Below are positions 33,953 through 43,624 of a DNA stretch of 64,000 nt, in pieces (position 1 is the first letter of the stretch; every line of letters starts with the position of its first letter). The notes below the pieces were generated by a model. That model was not told the origin of the DNA. It did not search any database and was given only the letters and a program-made list of their open reading frames with translations. A program made the translations under genes and the position numbers. The stretch lies in the NCBI RefSeq assembly GCF_036002505.1, contig NZ_DASYTH010000406.1:1-64000 (forward strand), given 5' to 3'. This DNA is from DASYTH01 sp036002505. Lineage in GTDB: Bacteria > Actinomycetota > Actinomycetes > Mycobacteriales > Pseudonocardiaceae.

Positions 33953-34378
33953 ATGCGCGCGGTGGTGGCCCGGGTGACGCGGGCGAGCGTCACGGTGAAC
34001 GGCGAGGTGGTCGGCGCGATCGACGAGCCGGGGCTGCTGGTGCTGCTCGGCGTCAGCACCACCGATGATTCGGACAAAGCTGCCACCATGGCCCGAAAAC
34101 TGCACGAGCTCCGGATTCTGCGGGACGAGGAGTCCTGCGCCACCACGGGTGCGCCGCTGCTCGTGGTGAGCCAGTTCACGCTCTACGGCGACACGCGCAA
34201 GGGCCGCCGCCCCTCCTGGACCGCCGCCGCCCGGCCCGAGGTCGCCGAGCCGCTCGTGGCTGCGGTGGTAGCCGAGCTGCGCCACCGCGGAGCAAAGGTC
34301 CAGACCGGTCGGTTTGCCGCGGTGATGGCGGTCAGCAGCGTCAACGACGGGCCGTTCACGGTACTTCTAGACGTGTGA
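33953..34378 (+). CDS. dtd: D-aminoacyl-tRNA deacylase
   Basis: A 141-residue DTD that removes D-amino acids (and Gly from tRNA-Ala) from mis-charged tRNA. It shows MRAVVARVTRASVTVNGE at the N-terminus, the SQFTLYGD motif and the C-terminal VNDGPFTVLLDV (canonical family motif NxGPxT), both lining the active site. ATG 33953 is 14 bp after the methyltransferase stop. Confidence 0.96.
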   Translation: MRAVVARVTRASVTVNGEVVGAIDEPGLLVLLGVSTTDDSDKAATMARKLHELRILRDEESCATTGAPLLVVSQFTLYGDTRKGRRPSWTAAARPEVAEPLVAAVVAELRHRGAKVQTGRFAAVMAVSSVNDGPFTVLLDV

Positions 34379-34453
34379 CGCGGCGCACATGAACCGTCGC
34401 GCGTGGACGGAAGTGTTCTCAGCAAAACCTCAGCCTTGGTTGAGCAACGGAGC

Positions 34454-34473
34454 GGATGACTGTGACGTCATCC
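34454..34473. promoter_or_regulatory. Inverted repeat upstream of sigB
   Basis: GGATGAC (34454-34460) and GTCATCC (34467-34473) are perfect inverted repeats with a 6-bp spacer (TGTGAC), 13 bp upstream of the ECF-type -35. This is a candidate site for a regulator of sigB. Confidence 0.4.
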
Positions 34474-34485
34474 AGGGTGTAAGCC

Positions 34486-34512
34486 GGGAACGAAACCAGA
34501 GCCATAGACGTT
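34486..34512 (+). promoter_or_regulatory. ECF (SigE/SigH-type) promoter of sigB
   Basis: GGGAAC (34486-34491), 17 nt, CGTT (34509-34512). This fits the stress-sigma consensus that drives sigB in mycobacteria (established there for SigE and SigH). The predicted leader is about 45 nt, ending in a strong GGGGGAGGGGAG SD. Confidence 0.6.
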
Positions 34513-34565
34513 TGCAGGTTGTGTGACGCAGGAGCACACCAGCCCGCCAAAAAGGGGGAGGGGAG

Positions 34566-35534
34566 ATGACGGTCCCACAGCAACGTGAGCCGGAGATGAG
34601 CGAGATCGACCTGGACGCCCAGGGGCCCGCGGCCGACCTGGTTCGAGTTTACCTCAACGGGATCGGCCGAACCGCGCTGCTGAGCGCCGCGGAGGAGGTC
34701 GAGCTCGCCAAGCGCATCGAGGCCGGTGTGTTCGCCCAGCACATGCTCGAGACGGTGGAGAAGCTGCCGCCGGCGCGCCAGGGGGAACTGCGCGCGCTGA
34801 TGGTCGACGGCCACCGGGCGAAGAACCATCTGCTGGAGGCGAACCTGCGCCTGGTGGTGTCGCTGGCCAAGCGCTACACCGGCCGCGGCATGCCGCTGCT
34901 CGACCTGATCCAGGAGGGCAACCTCGGCCTGATCCGCGCGGTGGAGAAGTTCGACTACACCAAGGGTTTCAAGTTCTCCACGTACGCGACGTGGTGGATC
35001 CGCCAGGCCATCACCCGCGGCATGGCCGACCAGGGCCGGACCATCCGGCTGCCGGTGCACCTGGTGGAGCAGGTCAACAAGCTGGCCCGGATCAAGCGCG
35101 ACCTGCACCAGCAGATGGGCCGCGAGGCCACCACCGAGGAGCTGGCCAACGAGGCCGGGTTGACCCCGGAGAAGGTGGCCGACCTGCTCGACCACGCCCG
35201 CGACCCGGTGAGCCTGGACATGCCGGTCGGCTCGGAGGAGGACGCCCCGCTCGGCGACTTCATCGAGGACGGCGAGGCGGCCGACGCCGAGTCCGCGGTG
35301 ATCTCCGGTCTGCTGCAGGACGATCTGCGCCGGGTGCTGGCCACGCTGGACGAGCGCGAGCAGTCGGTGATCCGGCTGCGCTACGGGCTCGACGACGGGC
35401 AGCCGCGCACCCTCGACCAGATCGGCAAGTTCTTCGGCCTGTCCCGGGAGCGCGTCCGGCAGATCGAGCGTGAGGTCATGGCCAAGCTCCGCCAGGGCGA
35501 GCGCGCCGAACGCCTGCGCGCCTACGCCAGCTGA
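34566..35534 (+). CDS. sigB: Group 2 (stress/stationary) sigma factor
   Basis: A 322-residue primary-like sigma factor lacking the long N-terminus of SigA. Regions 1.2 (VRVYLNGIGRTALLSAAEE), 2 (LDLIQEGNLGLIRAVEKFDY, FSTYATWWIRQAI), 3 and 4 (TLDQIGKFFGLSRERVRQIE) are complete. In mycobacteria SigB is the general stress sigma near ideR; here ideR lies 15 kb downstream. A block of region 2 DNA is ~96% identical to sigA, which may be gene conversion. Confidence 0.96.
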   Translation: MTVPQQREPEMSEIDLDAQGPAADLVRVYLNGIGRTALLSAAEEVELAKRIEAGVFAQHMLETVEKLPPARQGELRALMVDGHRAKNHLLEANLRLVVSLAKRYTGRGMPLLDLIQEGNLGLIRAVEKFDYTKGFKFSTYATWWIRQAITRGMADQGRTIRLPVHLVEQVNKLARIKRDLHQQMGREATTEELANEAGLTPEKVADLLDHARDPVSLDMPVGSEEDAPLGDFIEDGEAADAESAVISGLLQDDLRRVLATLDEREQSVIRLRYGLDDGQPRTLDQIGKFFGLSRERVRQIEREVMAKLRQGERAERLRAYAS

Positions 35535-35684
35535 ATTTTCGCTGAACCGAGCAACGTTCGACCGCTCTGCTACGTCTTTACCGTTGAAGCATTGAACTGT
35601 GACCTGAGTCACGGCAGTATCAACGCTAGGACTACGCGACGCGGGCGGTCGCTGACAGCTCGTAGTCGCCCCCAACGGGAGGTC

Positions 35685-35705
35685 GAGACGGCCGGGGGCC
35701 GTCTC
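35685..35705 (+). terminator. Perfect hairpin downstream of sigB
   Basis: GAGACGGCC (35685-35693) and GGCCGTCTC (35697-35705) form a perfect 9-bp stem with a 3-nt GGG loop, about 150 bp after the sigB stop. It fits an intrinsic terminator without a U-tract. Confidence 0.6.
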
Positions 35706-35769
35706 GGCCTCTCGGCCATCCGAGCCCTGCTCGCGGAAAGCGCTCGCGGGGGCCTCGAGGATGATGTTG

Positions 35770-35786
35770 GGGGGGCCGAGCCCCCC
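35770..35786. repeat. GC hairpin similar to the EamA leader hairpin
   Basis: GGGGGGC-CGA-GCCCCCC, a 7-bp stem, is a near copy of the 17957-17971 hairpin. It is followed by AGACGCCCCAC. Such G6/C6 hairpins recur near actinobacterial genes; role unclear. Confidence 0.45.
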
Positions 35787-35919
35787 AGACGCCCCACGGT
35801 GCTAACTCCTTATGACCCGGCGCTGGGCACGCTGGTCTCAGACCAGCACGGCAGCCGGCGAGTCTTGGGCGGCGCGCGATAACGTGATGGCAATCCGAAC
35901 GCGCGAGGGAGCACGGCTG

Positions 35920-37578
<1,659 letters not shown>

Positions 37579-37680
37579 CCGCCTCTCCGGAATTTTGACG
37601 TGGTTGCGTTCTAGCCAGTGGTGCGGTTGGCGGGTGAGCCGTGGCCAAGTGCCGCCACGTTCCCCTGAGGTTACGTTAGC
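37579..37680 (+). repeat. Copy C of ~100-bp gene-end repeat
   Basis: It begins right after the fumarase TGA and matches copy B in reverse: CCGCCTCTCCG, GGTTGCGTTC, GTGCGG, TGGCGGGTGA, CACGTTCCCCTGAGGTTA. ACGTGG near 37598 and CCACGT near 37655 could form the closing stem of a large hairpin. It sits between convergent fumarase and lipoprotein genes. Confidence 0.85.
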
Positions 37681-37701
37681 TGACACGAAACTATGTGCGC
37701 C

Positions 37702-38247
37702 CTAGGAACCGATCAGGACGACCTTGCGGTTGCCCAGCGGGACCTTGAGATCCACCGTGACCATCCGCGGGGTGACCACCTGGGCGCAGAAGCCGCCGCC
37801 GTCGGGCTGACCGCCCTGCGGCACATCCATCGGGCTGATCTCGATCCGCACCAGGTCGGCGTTCTGCTCGACCACCCGGGCCTGCACGCCGGTGCAGGCG
37901 TCCCGGCCCATGCCCGGCACCACCAGGCTCCGGCCGCCGTTCAGTGACCAGACGTTGCGCTCGGTGTAGTACGACGGCAGACCGCTGGTGTCGACCTGGC
38001 TCTTGGGCAGCAGGGTCGCGCCCTCGGGCACCTTGGTGTCCGTCGGTCCGGGTGGTTGCGGTGGCGGCTTGGTGATCGGCGGGGCCGGCACGCTCACGCT
38101 CGGCGGCTCGACGATGGTCGGGCTCGGGCTCCCCGACGTGGAACCGGGCGCGCTCGCTGCCTGGCCGCCCTGGTCGGCCGCCTGCCCGCAGGCGGCGAGG
38201 GCGAGCAGCAGCCCGGCCGTCCCCACGAAGACACGCATGGCTCTCAT
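37702..38247 (-). CDS. Secreted lipoprotein of unknown function
   Basis: A 181-residue lipoprotein. The signal peptide (MRAMRVFVGTAGLLLALAAC) ends in lipobox LAAC at Cys20, followed by a Ser/Pro-rich linker to about residue 75 and a ~105-residue domain with two cysteines (DACTGV, GFCAQV) that may form a disulfide. It follows the sensor kinase on the same strand, across a repeat array. Start ATG 38247 or 38238. No family recognised. Confidence 0.72.
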   Translation of the reverse strand: MRAMRVFVGTAGLLLALAACGQAADQGGQAASAPGSTSGSPSPTIVEPPSVSVPAPPITKPPPQPPGPTDTKVPEGATLLPKSQVDTSGLPSYYTERNVWSLNGGRSLVVPGMGRDACTGVQARVVEQNADLVRIEISPMDVPQGGQPDGGGFCAQVVTPRMVTVDLKVPLGNRKVVLIGS

Positions 38248-38292
38248 GGGCAGAGGACGTTACCCGTGCGCCCACCGGTTGCACGCCCGGCG

Positions 38293-38419
38293 TGTTGGCA
38301 CGTCACGTCGGTGTGTTGGCGCTTGACGTCGGTGTGTTGGCCGCTGGCGGCCACGGCGTTCGCGTGAGCGGCCAACATGGCGACGCCACGGGCAAACATG
38401 GCGACGTGAGCGGCAAACA
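38293..38419. repeat. Second head-to-head 21-bp array (TGTTGGC type)
   Basis: Forward TGTTGGC units start at 38293, 38314 and 38335; reverse GCCAACA/GCAAACA units at 38371, 38392 and 38413; all spacings 21 bp. Same consensus as 26602-26771. Here it separates two genes on the same strand, after the 3' end of the sensor kinase and before the lipoprotein gene. Confidence 0.87.
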
Positions 38420-38425
38420 TGCCGG

Positions 38426-39889
38426 TTAGGTGGCGAGTGGGAGCAGGACGCGGAAGGTGGCGCCGGCGCCGGGGGTGGTGTGCAGGTCGATGCGGCCGTT
38501 GTGCGCCTCGAGGATCGCCGCGGTGATGGCGAGGCCCAGCCCGGTGCCGCCGCTGCGGCGGGAGCGGCCGGAGTCGAGGCGGTAGAAGCGGTCGAACACC
38601 AGGGGCGCGGCGTCCAGCGGGATGCCGTCACCGCGGTCGCGCACTTCGAGGACGGCGGCCTCGGCGAGGTCCTCCAGCGGCGCGCCCGCGGTCGCGGCGG
38701 GCTTCCTTCCGTTCACCCCGTTCAGCCGCGACGCGGCCACGGTCACGGTGACCAGGGTGCCGGGCGGAGTGTGCGTGACGGCGTTGGTCACCAGGTTCAT
38801 GGTCACCTGGCGCAGCCGGTGCTCGTCGCCGATGACGCGCACCGGGCCGTCGGGGGTTTCCAGCCGCACCGGGCGGGCCGGGTCGCGGGCGTTGACGTCG
38901 TGCACCGCGTCCGCGGCCAGCACCACCAGGTCCACCTCGTCCAGCTCCAGCCCGCGCTGCTGGTCCAGCCGGGCCAGCAGCAGCAGGTCGTCGACGAGCA
39001 GGCCCATCCGCACGGCCTCCTCCTCGATCCGGCTCATCAGCCTGTCCACTTCGGACCGGTCCGGCGCCCCGCCGCGCCGGTACAGCTCGGCGAAGCCACG
39101 GATGGAGGTGAGCGGCGTGCGCAGCTCGTGCGAGGCGTCCGCGACGAACCGGCGCAGCCGCACCTCGGAGCGCTCCCGCTGGCGCATGGCCGAGCCCAGC
39201 CGGCCGATCATGGTGTTCAGCGCGCGGCCGAGCCGGCCGGTCTCGGTGTGCGCGTCGGCGTCCAGCCGCCGGTCCAGGTCGCCCTCGGCGATCTCCGCGG
39301 CCGTGTGCTCGATCTCGGTCAGCGGCCGCAAACCCAGGCGCACCACGGCGAACGCCACCGCGCCGAGCACCACCAGGAGCAGCGAGCCGACCGCGAACTC
39401 GATCACGATGAGCTGCCGGGTGGTGGCCTCCACGGTGTCCAGGGAGACCGCGATCGCGGCGATGCCGTCCGGCGCGTGCACCACCTTCACCCGCCAGGCC
39501 GCGCCGCCCGCCTCGTCGCCCACGGTGAACGGACCCCGAAAGTCCACAGTGGACACGTCCACGGTGGGCAGGCTGGGCCCGCCGGCCTCGTCGTCGGGCT
39601 GGCCGAAGGTGTTGATCCGGGAGCCGGCCGAGGTGAACAGGATGACCCGGTAGTCGGTCGGCAGATCCCGGGGACCGGGGCCGCCGGACTGCAGCCGGCG
39701 GAACAGGCCCGGCCGGTTGAGCGCTCCGGCGAGGTCGGTGAGCTGCGCGTCCACCCGGTCCAACTGGGACTTGCGGATCAGCAGGACGCTGGCCACGCCG
39801 AACACCGCGAGCGCCACCGTGGCCAGCACCAGCAGCGCCGCGACCAGCCGGGCCCGGAGTGTCCACTTGCGACCATCGGGCGCGGTCAT
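38426..39889 (-). CDS. Two-component sensor histidine kinase
   Basis: A 487-residue membrane kinase: TM1 (residues ~14-37), an extracellular sensor domain of ~125 residues, TM2 (VIEFAVGSLLLVVLGAVAFAV), HAMP, HisKA with phospho-acceptor His254 in ASHELRTPL, and HATPase with N-box NLVTNAVTHTPPG, DRGDGIPLDAA and GGTGLGLAI. ATG 39889 overlaps the response-regulator stop (ATGA). The signal is unknown. The array at 38293-38419 follows. Confidence 0.93.
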   Translation of the reverse strand: MTAPDGRKWTLRARLVAALLVLATVALAVFGVASVLLIRKSQLDRVDAQLTDLAGALNRPGLFRRLQSGGPGPRDLPTDYRVILFTSAGSRINTFGQPDDEAGGPSLPTVDVSTVDFRGPFTVGDEAGGAAWRVKVVHAPDGIAAIAVSLDTVEATTRQLIVIEFAVGSLLLVVLGAVAFAVVRLGLRPLTEIEHTAAEIAEGDLDRRLDADAHTETGRLGRALNTMIGRLGSAMRQRERSEVRLRRFVADASHELRTPLTSIRGFAELYRRGGAPDRSEVDRLMSRIEEEAVRMGLLVDDLLLLARLDQQRGLELDEVDLVVLAADAVHDVNARDPARPVRLETPDGPVRVIGDEHRLRQVTMNLVTNAVTHTPPGTLVTVTVAASRLNGVNGRKPAATAGAPLEDLAEAAVLEVRDRGDGIPLDAAPLVFDRFYRLDSGRSRRSGGTGLGLAITAAILEAHNGRIDLHTTPGAGATFRVLLPLAT

Positions 39890-40599
39890 GGCAACCGCAG
39901 CGAGTAGCCGACGCCGCGCACGGTGTGGATCAGCGGCGCGCCCTCGGCGTCGACCTTGCGCCGCAGGTAGCTGATGTAGGACTCGACGATCCGGCCATCG
40001 CCGCCGAAATCGTAGTGCCACACCCGGTCCAGGATCTGCGCCTTGCTGACCACCTTCTCCGCGTTGACCATCAGATAGCGCAGCAGGTTGAACTCGGTGG
40101 GCGACAAGCGAACCTGCCGCCCGGCCCGGGACACCTGGTGCGCGTCCTCGTCCAGCACCAGGTCGGCGTAGCTGAGCAGCCCGGGCGTCGGCCCCGGCCG
40201 CTGGCCGTCACGGGTGCGGCGCAGGATCGCCCGCAGCCGGAGCACCACCTCCTCCAGGCTGAACGGCTTGGTCACGTAGTCGTCGCCGCCGACGGTGAGC
40301 CCGGCGATCCGGTCGGCCACCGCGTCCCGGGCGGTGAGGAACAGCACCGGCAGCCGCTCCTGCACCCCGCGCAGCATCCGGGCCACCTCGAACCCGTCGA
40401 AGTCCGGCAGCATCACGTCGAGCACCACGATGTCCGGCCGGTGCTCACGCACCGCCGACACCGCCGCCGCCCCGCAGTCCGCCGAGATCACCGCGAACCC
40501 GCTCAGCCGCAGCGCCGCGGAGAGCAGCTCCAGGATGTTGGGCTCGTCGTCGACCACCAGGACCGTCGCCCTGTCCACGCGGTGAGCCTGACCGGTCAA
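39886..40599 (-). CDS. OmpR-family response regulator
   Basis: A 237-residue regulator: receiver domain with VLVVDDEPN, phospho-acceptor Asp61 (VVLDVMLPDFDG) and Lys in TKPF, then a winged-helix DNA-binding domain (LSPTEFNLLRYLMVN, GRIVESYISYLRRKVD). It is transcribed with the kinase. The frame begins at TTG 40599; GTG 40578 (VDRATVLVVDD) is an equally good start. Targets unknown. Confidence 0.94.
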   Translation of the reverse strand: MTGQAHRVDRATVLVVDDEPNILELLSAALRLSGFAVISADCGAAAVSAVREHRPDIVVLDVMLPDFDGFEVARMLRGVQERLPVLFLTARDAVADRIAGLTVGGDDYVTKPFSLEEVVLRLRAILRRTRDGQRPGPTPGLLSYADLVLDEDAHQVSRAGRQVRLSPTEFNLLRYLMVNAEKVVSKAQILDRVWHYDFGGDGRIVESYISYLRRKVDAEGAPLIHTVRGVGYSLRLP

Positions 40600-40629
40600 C
40601 CTGTGAGAATCCTGGGAGGAAGCTGACCG

Positions 40630-41403
40630 TTAGCCGAGCAGTTGGTAGGCCGGCAGCTTCGCGGTGACCAGCAGGCCCTCCGGGCGGCCGCGCAGGCGCC
40701 GCCACAGCCACGGCCCGCCGGAGCGGAGGAACCAGCGCACCTGCTCCCGCACGCCGTCCTCGGTGGCCACGTCGAACGGCGGGCGCTCCAGCACCGCACC
40801 GGAACGGACGCCGGTGAGCAGCTCGAGAAACTCGTCGGCGACCAGCTGGTGGCCGTACGGCCCGGGATGCAGCCGGTCCTCGCTCCACCCGGCGATGTCC
40901 CGCACCGCCCGGTCGGCGAGATCGGCACAGACCGCGCCGTGCCGGGCCGAGGTCTGCCGGACGTGCTCGTTGAACAGCTCCAACCGGCGGCCGAAGCGCC
41001 GGCGCACCAGCCCGGGCAGCGGCACCACCGAACCCGGGTTCGGCAGCGTCGCGGTGAGCACCACCGCGCCGGTCCCGGCCACGGTCGCCACCAGGTGGTC
41101 GAACAGCTCGCAGACCCGGGTCAGGTTGACCGCCGGGCGGATCAGGTCGTTCATCCCGACCACGATGCTGGCCAGGTCGGGTTCGAGCGCGATGGCGGGG
41201 CGGAGCTGGGTGAGCACGACGTCGGCGGTGAGCCGGCCGCGCACGGCCAGGTTGGCGTAATGCAGCCCGCTCTGCCGGCGGGCGATCTCCTCGGCGAACC
41301 GGTCGGCCCAGCCGCGCGGCCGGCCGTGCGCGTCGTAGTCGCCGATGCCCTCGGTGAGACTGTCCCCCAGCGCGACGAATTGCGTCCACCTGCCGTTCAT
41401 CAT
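40630..41403 (-). CDS. SGNH/GDSL-family esterase
   Basis: A 257-residue SGNH hydrolase: block I VALGDSLTEGIG (Ser), block II Gly in VRGRLTADVV, block III VGMNDLIRPAV (Asn), block V DRLHPGPYGHQL (Asp-His). No signal peptide is seen, so it is cytoplasmic. It may deacylate lipids or other esters. ATG 41403 or 41400; it diverges from the alpha-galactosidase gene across about 50 bp. Confidence 0.88.
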   Translation of the reverse strand: MMNGRWTQFVALGDSLTEGIGDYDAHGRPRGWADRFAEEIARRQSGLHYANLAVRGRLTADVVLTQLRPAIALEPDLASIVVGMNDLIRPAVNLTRVCELFDHLVATVAGTGAVVLTATLPNPGSVVPLPGLVRRRFGRRLELFNEHVRQTSARHGAVCADLADRAVRDIAGWSEDRLHPGPYGHQLVADEFLELLTGVRSGAVLERPPFDVATEDGVREQVRWFLRSGGPWLWRRLRGRPEGLLVTAKLPAYQLLG

Positions 41404-41416
41404 TCGGCCACGGTAC

Positions 41417-41444
41417 TTGACCGCGATCACTCAACCGCTAACGT
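41417..41444 (+). promoter_or_regulatory. Sigma-70 promoter of the alpha-galactosidase gene
   Basis: TTGACC (41417-41422), 16-bp spacer, TAACGT (41439-41444). The ATG at 41452 lies 7 nt after the -10, so the mRNA is probably leaderless. Confidence 0.45.
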
Positions 41445-41451
41445 CCGATGT

Positions 41452-43542
41452 ATGTCCGCGATCCTGGTCGACGAAGCGAGCCGCACCTGGCTGCTGTCCA
41501 CGCCCGGCACGTCCTACGCGCTGCGCCTCGACGGCGATGACGTGCCCCGGCACCTGCACTGGGGACGGCCGCTGACGCTGGCCGGCGCGGTCGCCCTGCC
41601 GGTTCCGCCGCCGCCGTTCGTGGCGAGCTTCGACGGCGCGTTCGACGGCGACGCGGAGCTGCCGGCGGAGGGCGGCGCGATGTTCGGGCTGGCCTCGCTG
41701 CAGGTCCGGTTCGCCGGCGGGGCGGGTGGGGTGGAGTGGTCGTTCGTGGACCACGCCGTGGACGACGGCAGCCTGGAGCTTCGGTTTAAAGATCGGACCT
41801 ATCCGCTGTGGATCACCTTGCGCTACCGGGTGTACGAGGACAGCGACGTGCTCGAGCGGTGGGTCACGCTGCGTTCCGACGTCCCGGTCTCGGTGCGGCG
41901 CAACGACTCCGCCAACTTCGCGCTGCCCCGGCTGTCCGGGTACCGGGTCAGCCACGCGGTCGGCTTCTGGAGCGGGGAGAACCAGCTGCGCCGGACCGCG
42001 CTGCCGGTGGGCGAGACGGTGTTCACCAGCCGGCGCGGGATCACCAGCCACCAGGCCAACCCCTGGGTCATGATCGACTCCGGGGCCGCCACGGAGGACA
42101 CGGGCGAGGTGTGGAGCGCGGCGCTGGCCTGGAGCGGCAGCTGGCGGATCACCATGCAGCACAGCGCTTCCGGCCGGGCAAGCGTGTCCGGAGGGTTCGG
42201 CCACGAGGGCGTGAGCTGGCGGCTGGAGCCCGGCGAGGAGTGGACCACGCCGGTGTTCGCCGGGCTCTACGCACCCGACGGGTTCGGCGGCACCAGCCGG
42301 CGCTGGCACGCCTACGTCCGCGCCCACGTGCTGCCACATCCCGAAGAGCTCCGCCCGGTGCTCTACAACTCCTGGGAGGCCACGGGTTTCGCCGTTACCG
42401 AGGACAACCAGCGGAGCCTGGCCGCGGTGGCGGCTTCGCTCGGCGTCGAGGCGTTCGTGGTCGACGACGGCTGGTTCGGCGGCCGCCGCGGGGATGCCGC
42501 CGGGCTCGGCGACTGGTACCCCAGCCCGGTCCCGTTCCCACGCGGCCTGCGCCCCCTGGTCGACGAGGTGCACCGGCTGGGCATGCGATTCGGCCTCTGG
42601 GTCGAGCCCGAGATGGTCAACCCCGACAGCGACCTCTACCGCGCACACCCGGACTGGGTGCTGCACATGCCCGGCCGCCGTCGCACCGAGCTGCGCAACC
42701 AGCTCGTGCTCAACTTCGCCCGCCCCGACGTCGCCGCCTGGGCGCACACGTGGCTGGACCGCCTCGTCGCCGACCACGCCATCGACTTCCTCAAGTGGGA
42801 CATGAACCGCGCCTTCACCGAACCCGGCTGGCCCGGCCACGGCGACCCCGACCGGCTCTGGATCGACCACGTCCGCAACGTCTACGCGGTGCTGGACTCC
42901 CTGCGCCGCGACCACCCCGGGTTGCGCATCGAGGCCTGCTCCGGCGGCGGCGGCCGCACCGACCTCGGCATCCTCGCCCGCACCGACCAGGTCTGGACCT
43001 CCGACAACACCGACCCCGCCGACCGCCTCGCCATCCAGCACGGCCACACCCAGCTCTACCCGGCCGGCACCATGTCCGCCTGGGTCACCGACTCCCCCAA
43101 CATCTTCACCGCCCGCGGCACCCCCTTGCGCTTCCGCTTCCACGTGGCCATGGCCGGCGTACTGGGCATCGGCGCCAACCTGCTGCACTGGTCCGCCGCC
43201 GACCGCGCCGAGGCCACCACACTCATCGCCCAGTACCAGGAGATCCGCCCCACCGTCCAACTGGGACAGCAATACCGGCTCGCGTCCGCCGACGGCACCA
43301 CCACCGCCATGCAGTACGTCCACGACGACTCCGTGGTGGTCCTCGCCTACCGCCCCACCACCTCCTGGGGTCATGGCCAGAACCCGCTCCCCCTCGCCGG
43401 GCTCGACCCAGAGTCGTCCTATCGCGACAGTCGCACCGGCGCGGTGCACGCGGGCGGCGCCCTGCTCACCCGCGGCCTCCCCCTGGACCTGCCGGGCGGG
43501 GACTACGCCAGCACCTGCGTCCGGCTGATCCGCCAGCCCTGA
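41452..43542 (+). CDS. GH36 alpha-galactosidase
   Basis: A 696-residue glycoside hydrolase family 36 enzyme with an N-terminal beta-sandwich domain (~1-290), a TIM barrel and a C-terminal beta domain. Catalytic residues are visible: nucleophile Asp450 in FLKWDMNR and acid/base Asp518 in TSDNTDP, with the CSGGGGRTDLG substrate loop between. It releases galactose from alpha-galactosides such as melibiose or raffinose. No signal peptide, so the substrate would have to be imported. galK and galE lie 8-9 kb downstream and could use the galactose. Confidence 0.94.
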   Translation: MSAILVDEASRTWLLSTPGTSYALRLDGDDVPRHLHWGRPLTLAGAVALPVPPPPFVASFDGAFDGDAELPAEGGAMFGLASLQVRFAGGAGGVEWSFVDHAVDDGSLELRFKDRTYPLWITLRYRVYEDSDVLERWVTLRSDVPVSVRRNDSANFALPRLSGYRVSHAVGFWSGENQLRRTALPVGETVFTSRRGITSHQANPWVMIDSGAATEDTGEVWSAALAWSGSWRITMQHSASGRASVSGGFGHEGVSWRLEPGEEWTTPVFAGLYAPDGFGGTSRRWHAYVRAHVLPHPEELRPVLYNSWEATGFAVTEDNQRSLAAVAASLGVEAFVVDDGWFGGRRGDAAGLGDWYPSPVPFPRGLRPLVDEVHRLGMRFGLWVEPEMVNPDSDLYRAHPDWVLHMPGRRRTELRNQLVLNFARPDVAAWAHTWLDRLVADHAIDFLKWDMNRAFTEPGWPGHGDPDRLWIDHVRNVYAVLDSLRRDHPGLRIEACSGGGGRTDLGILARTDQVWTSDNTDPADRLAIQHGHTQLYPAGTMSAWVTDSPNIFTARGTPLRFRFHVAMAGVLGIGANLLHWSAADRAEATTLIAQYQEIRPTVQLGQQYRLASADGTTTAMQYVHDDSVVVLAYRPTTSWGHGQNPLPLAGLDPESSYRDSRTGAVHAGGALLTRGLPLDLPGGDYASTCVRLIRQP

Positions 43543-43564
43543 GCCGACTTTGCCCGTACGGACG

Positions 43565-43594
43565 TTGACATCGTGGCGTGCGGACTTCGACGAT
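43565..43594 (+). promoter_or_regulatory. Candidate promoter of the eCIS-leader gene
   Basis: TTGACA (43565-43570), 18-bp spacer, GACGAT (43589-43594), about 30 bp before the ATG at 43625, which has an AGGAG SD. The -35 is a perfect match to the sigma-70 consensus. Confidence 0.45.
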
Positions 43595-43624
43595 GAGCGA
43601 TCCGGGATCGAGCGAGGAGCCGGC

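Larger units (their letters stand above)
35535..35919. other. 385-bp gap between sigB and fumarase
   Basis: No gene is seen. It holds a perfect hairpin (35685-35705), a second hairpin (35770-35786), and the fumarase SD (GAGGGAG, 35905-35911). The fumarase promoter is probably between 35787 and 35900, but I cannot place it. An in-frame ATG at 35887 precedes the chosen start. Confidence 0.4.

Noticed and set aside
38260..38631. A Cys/Arg/His-rich protein read from the minus strand
   Set aside because: It is a translation of the 21-bp array and of the kinase gene in the wrong frame.
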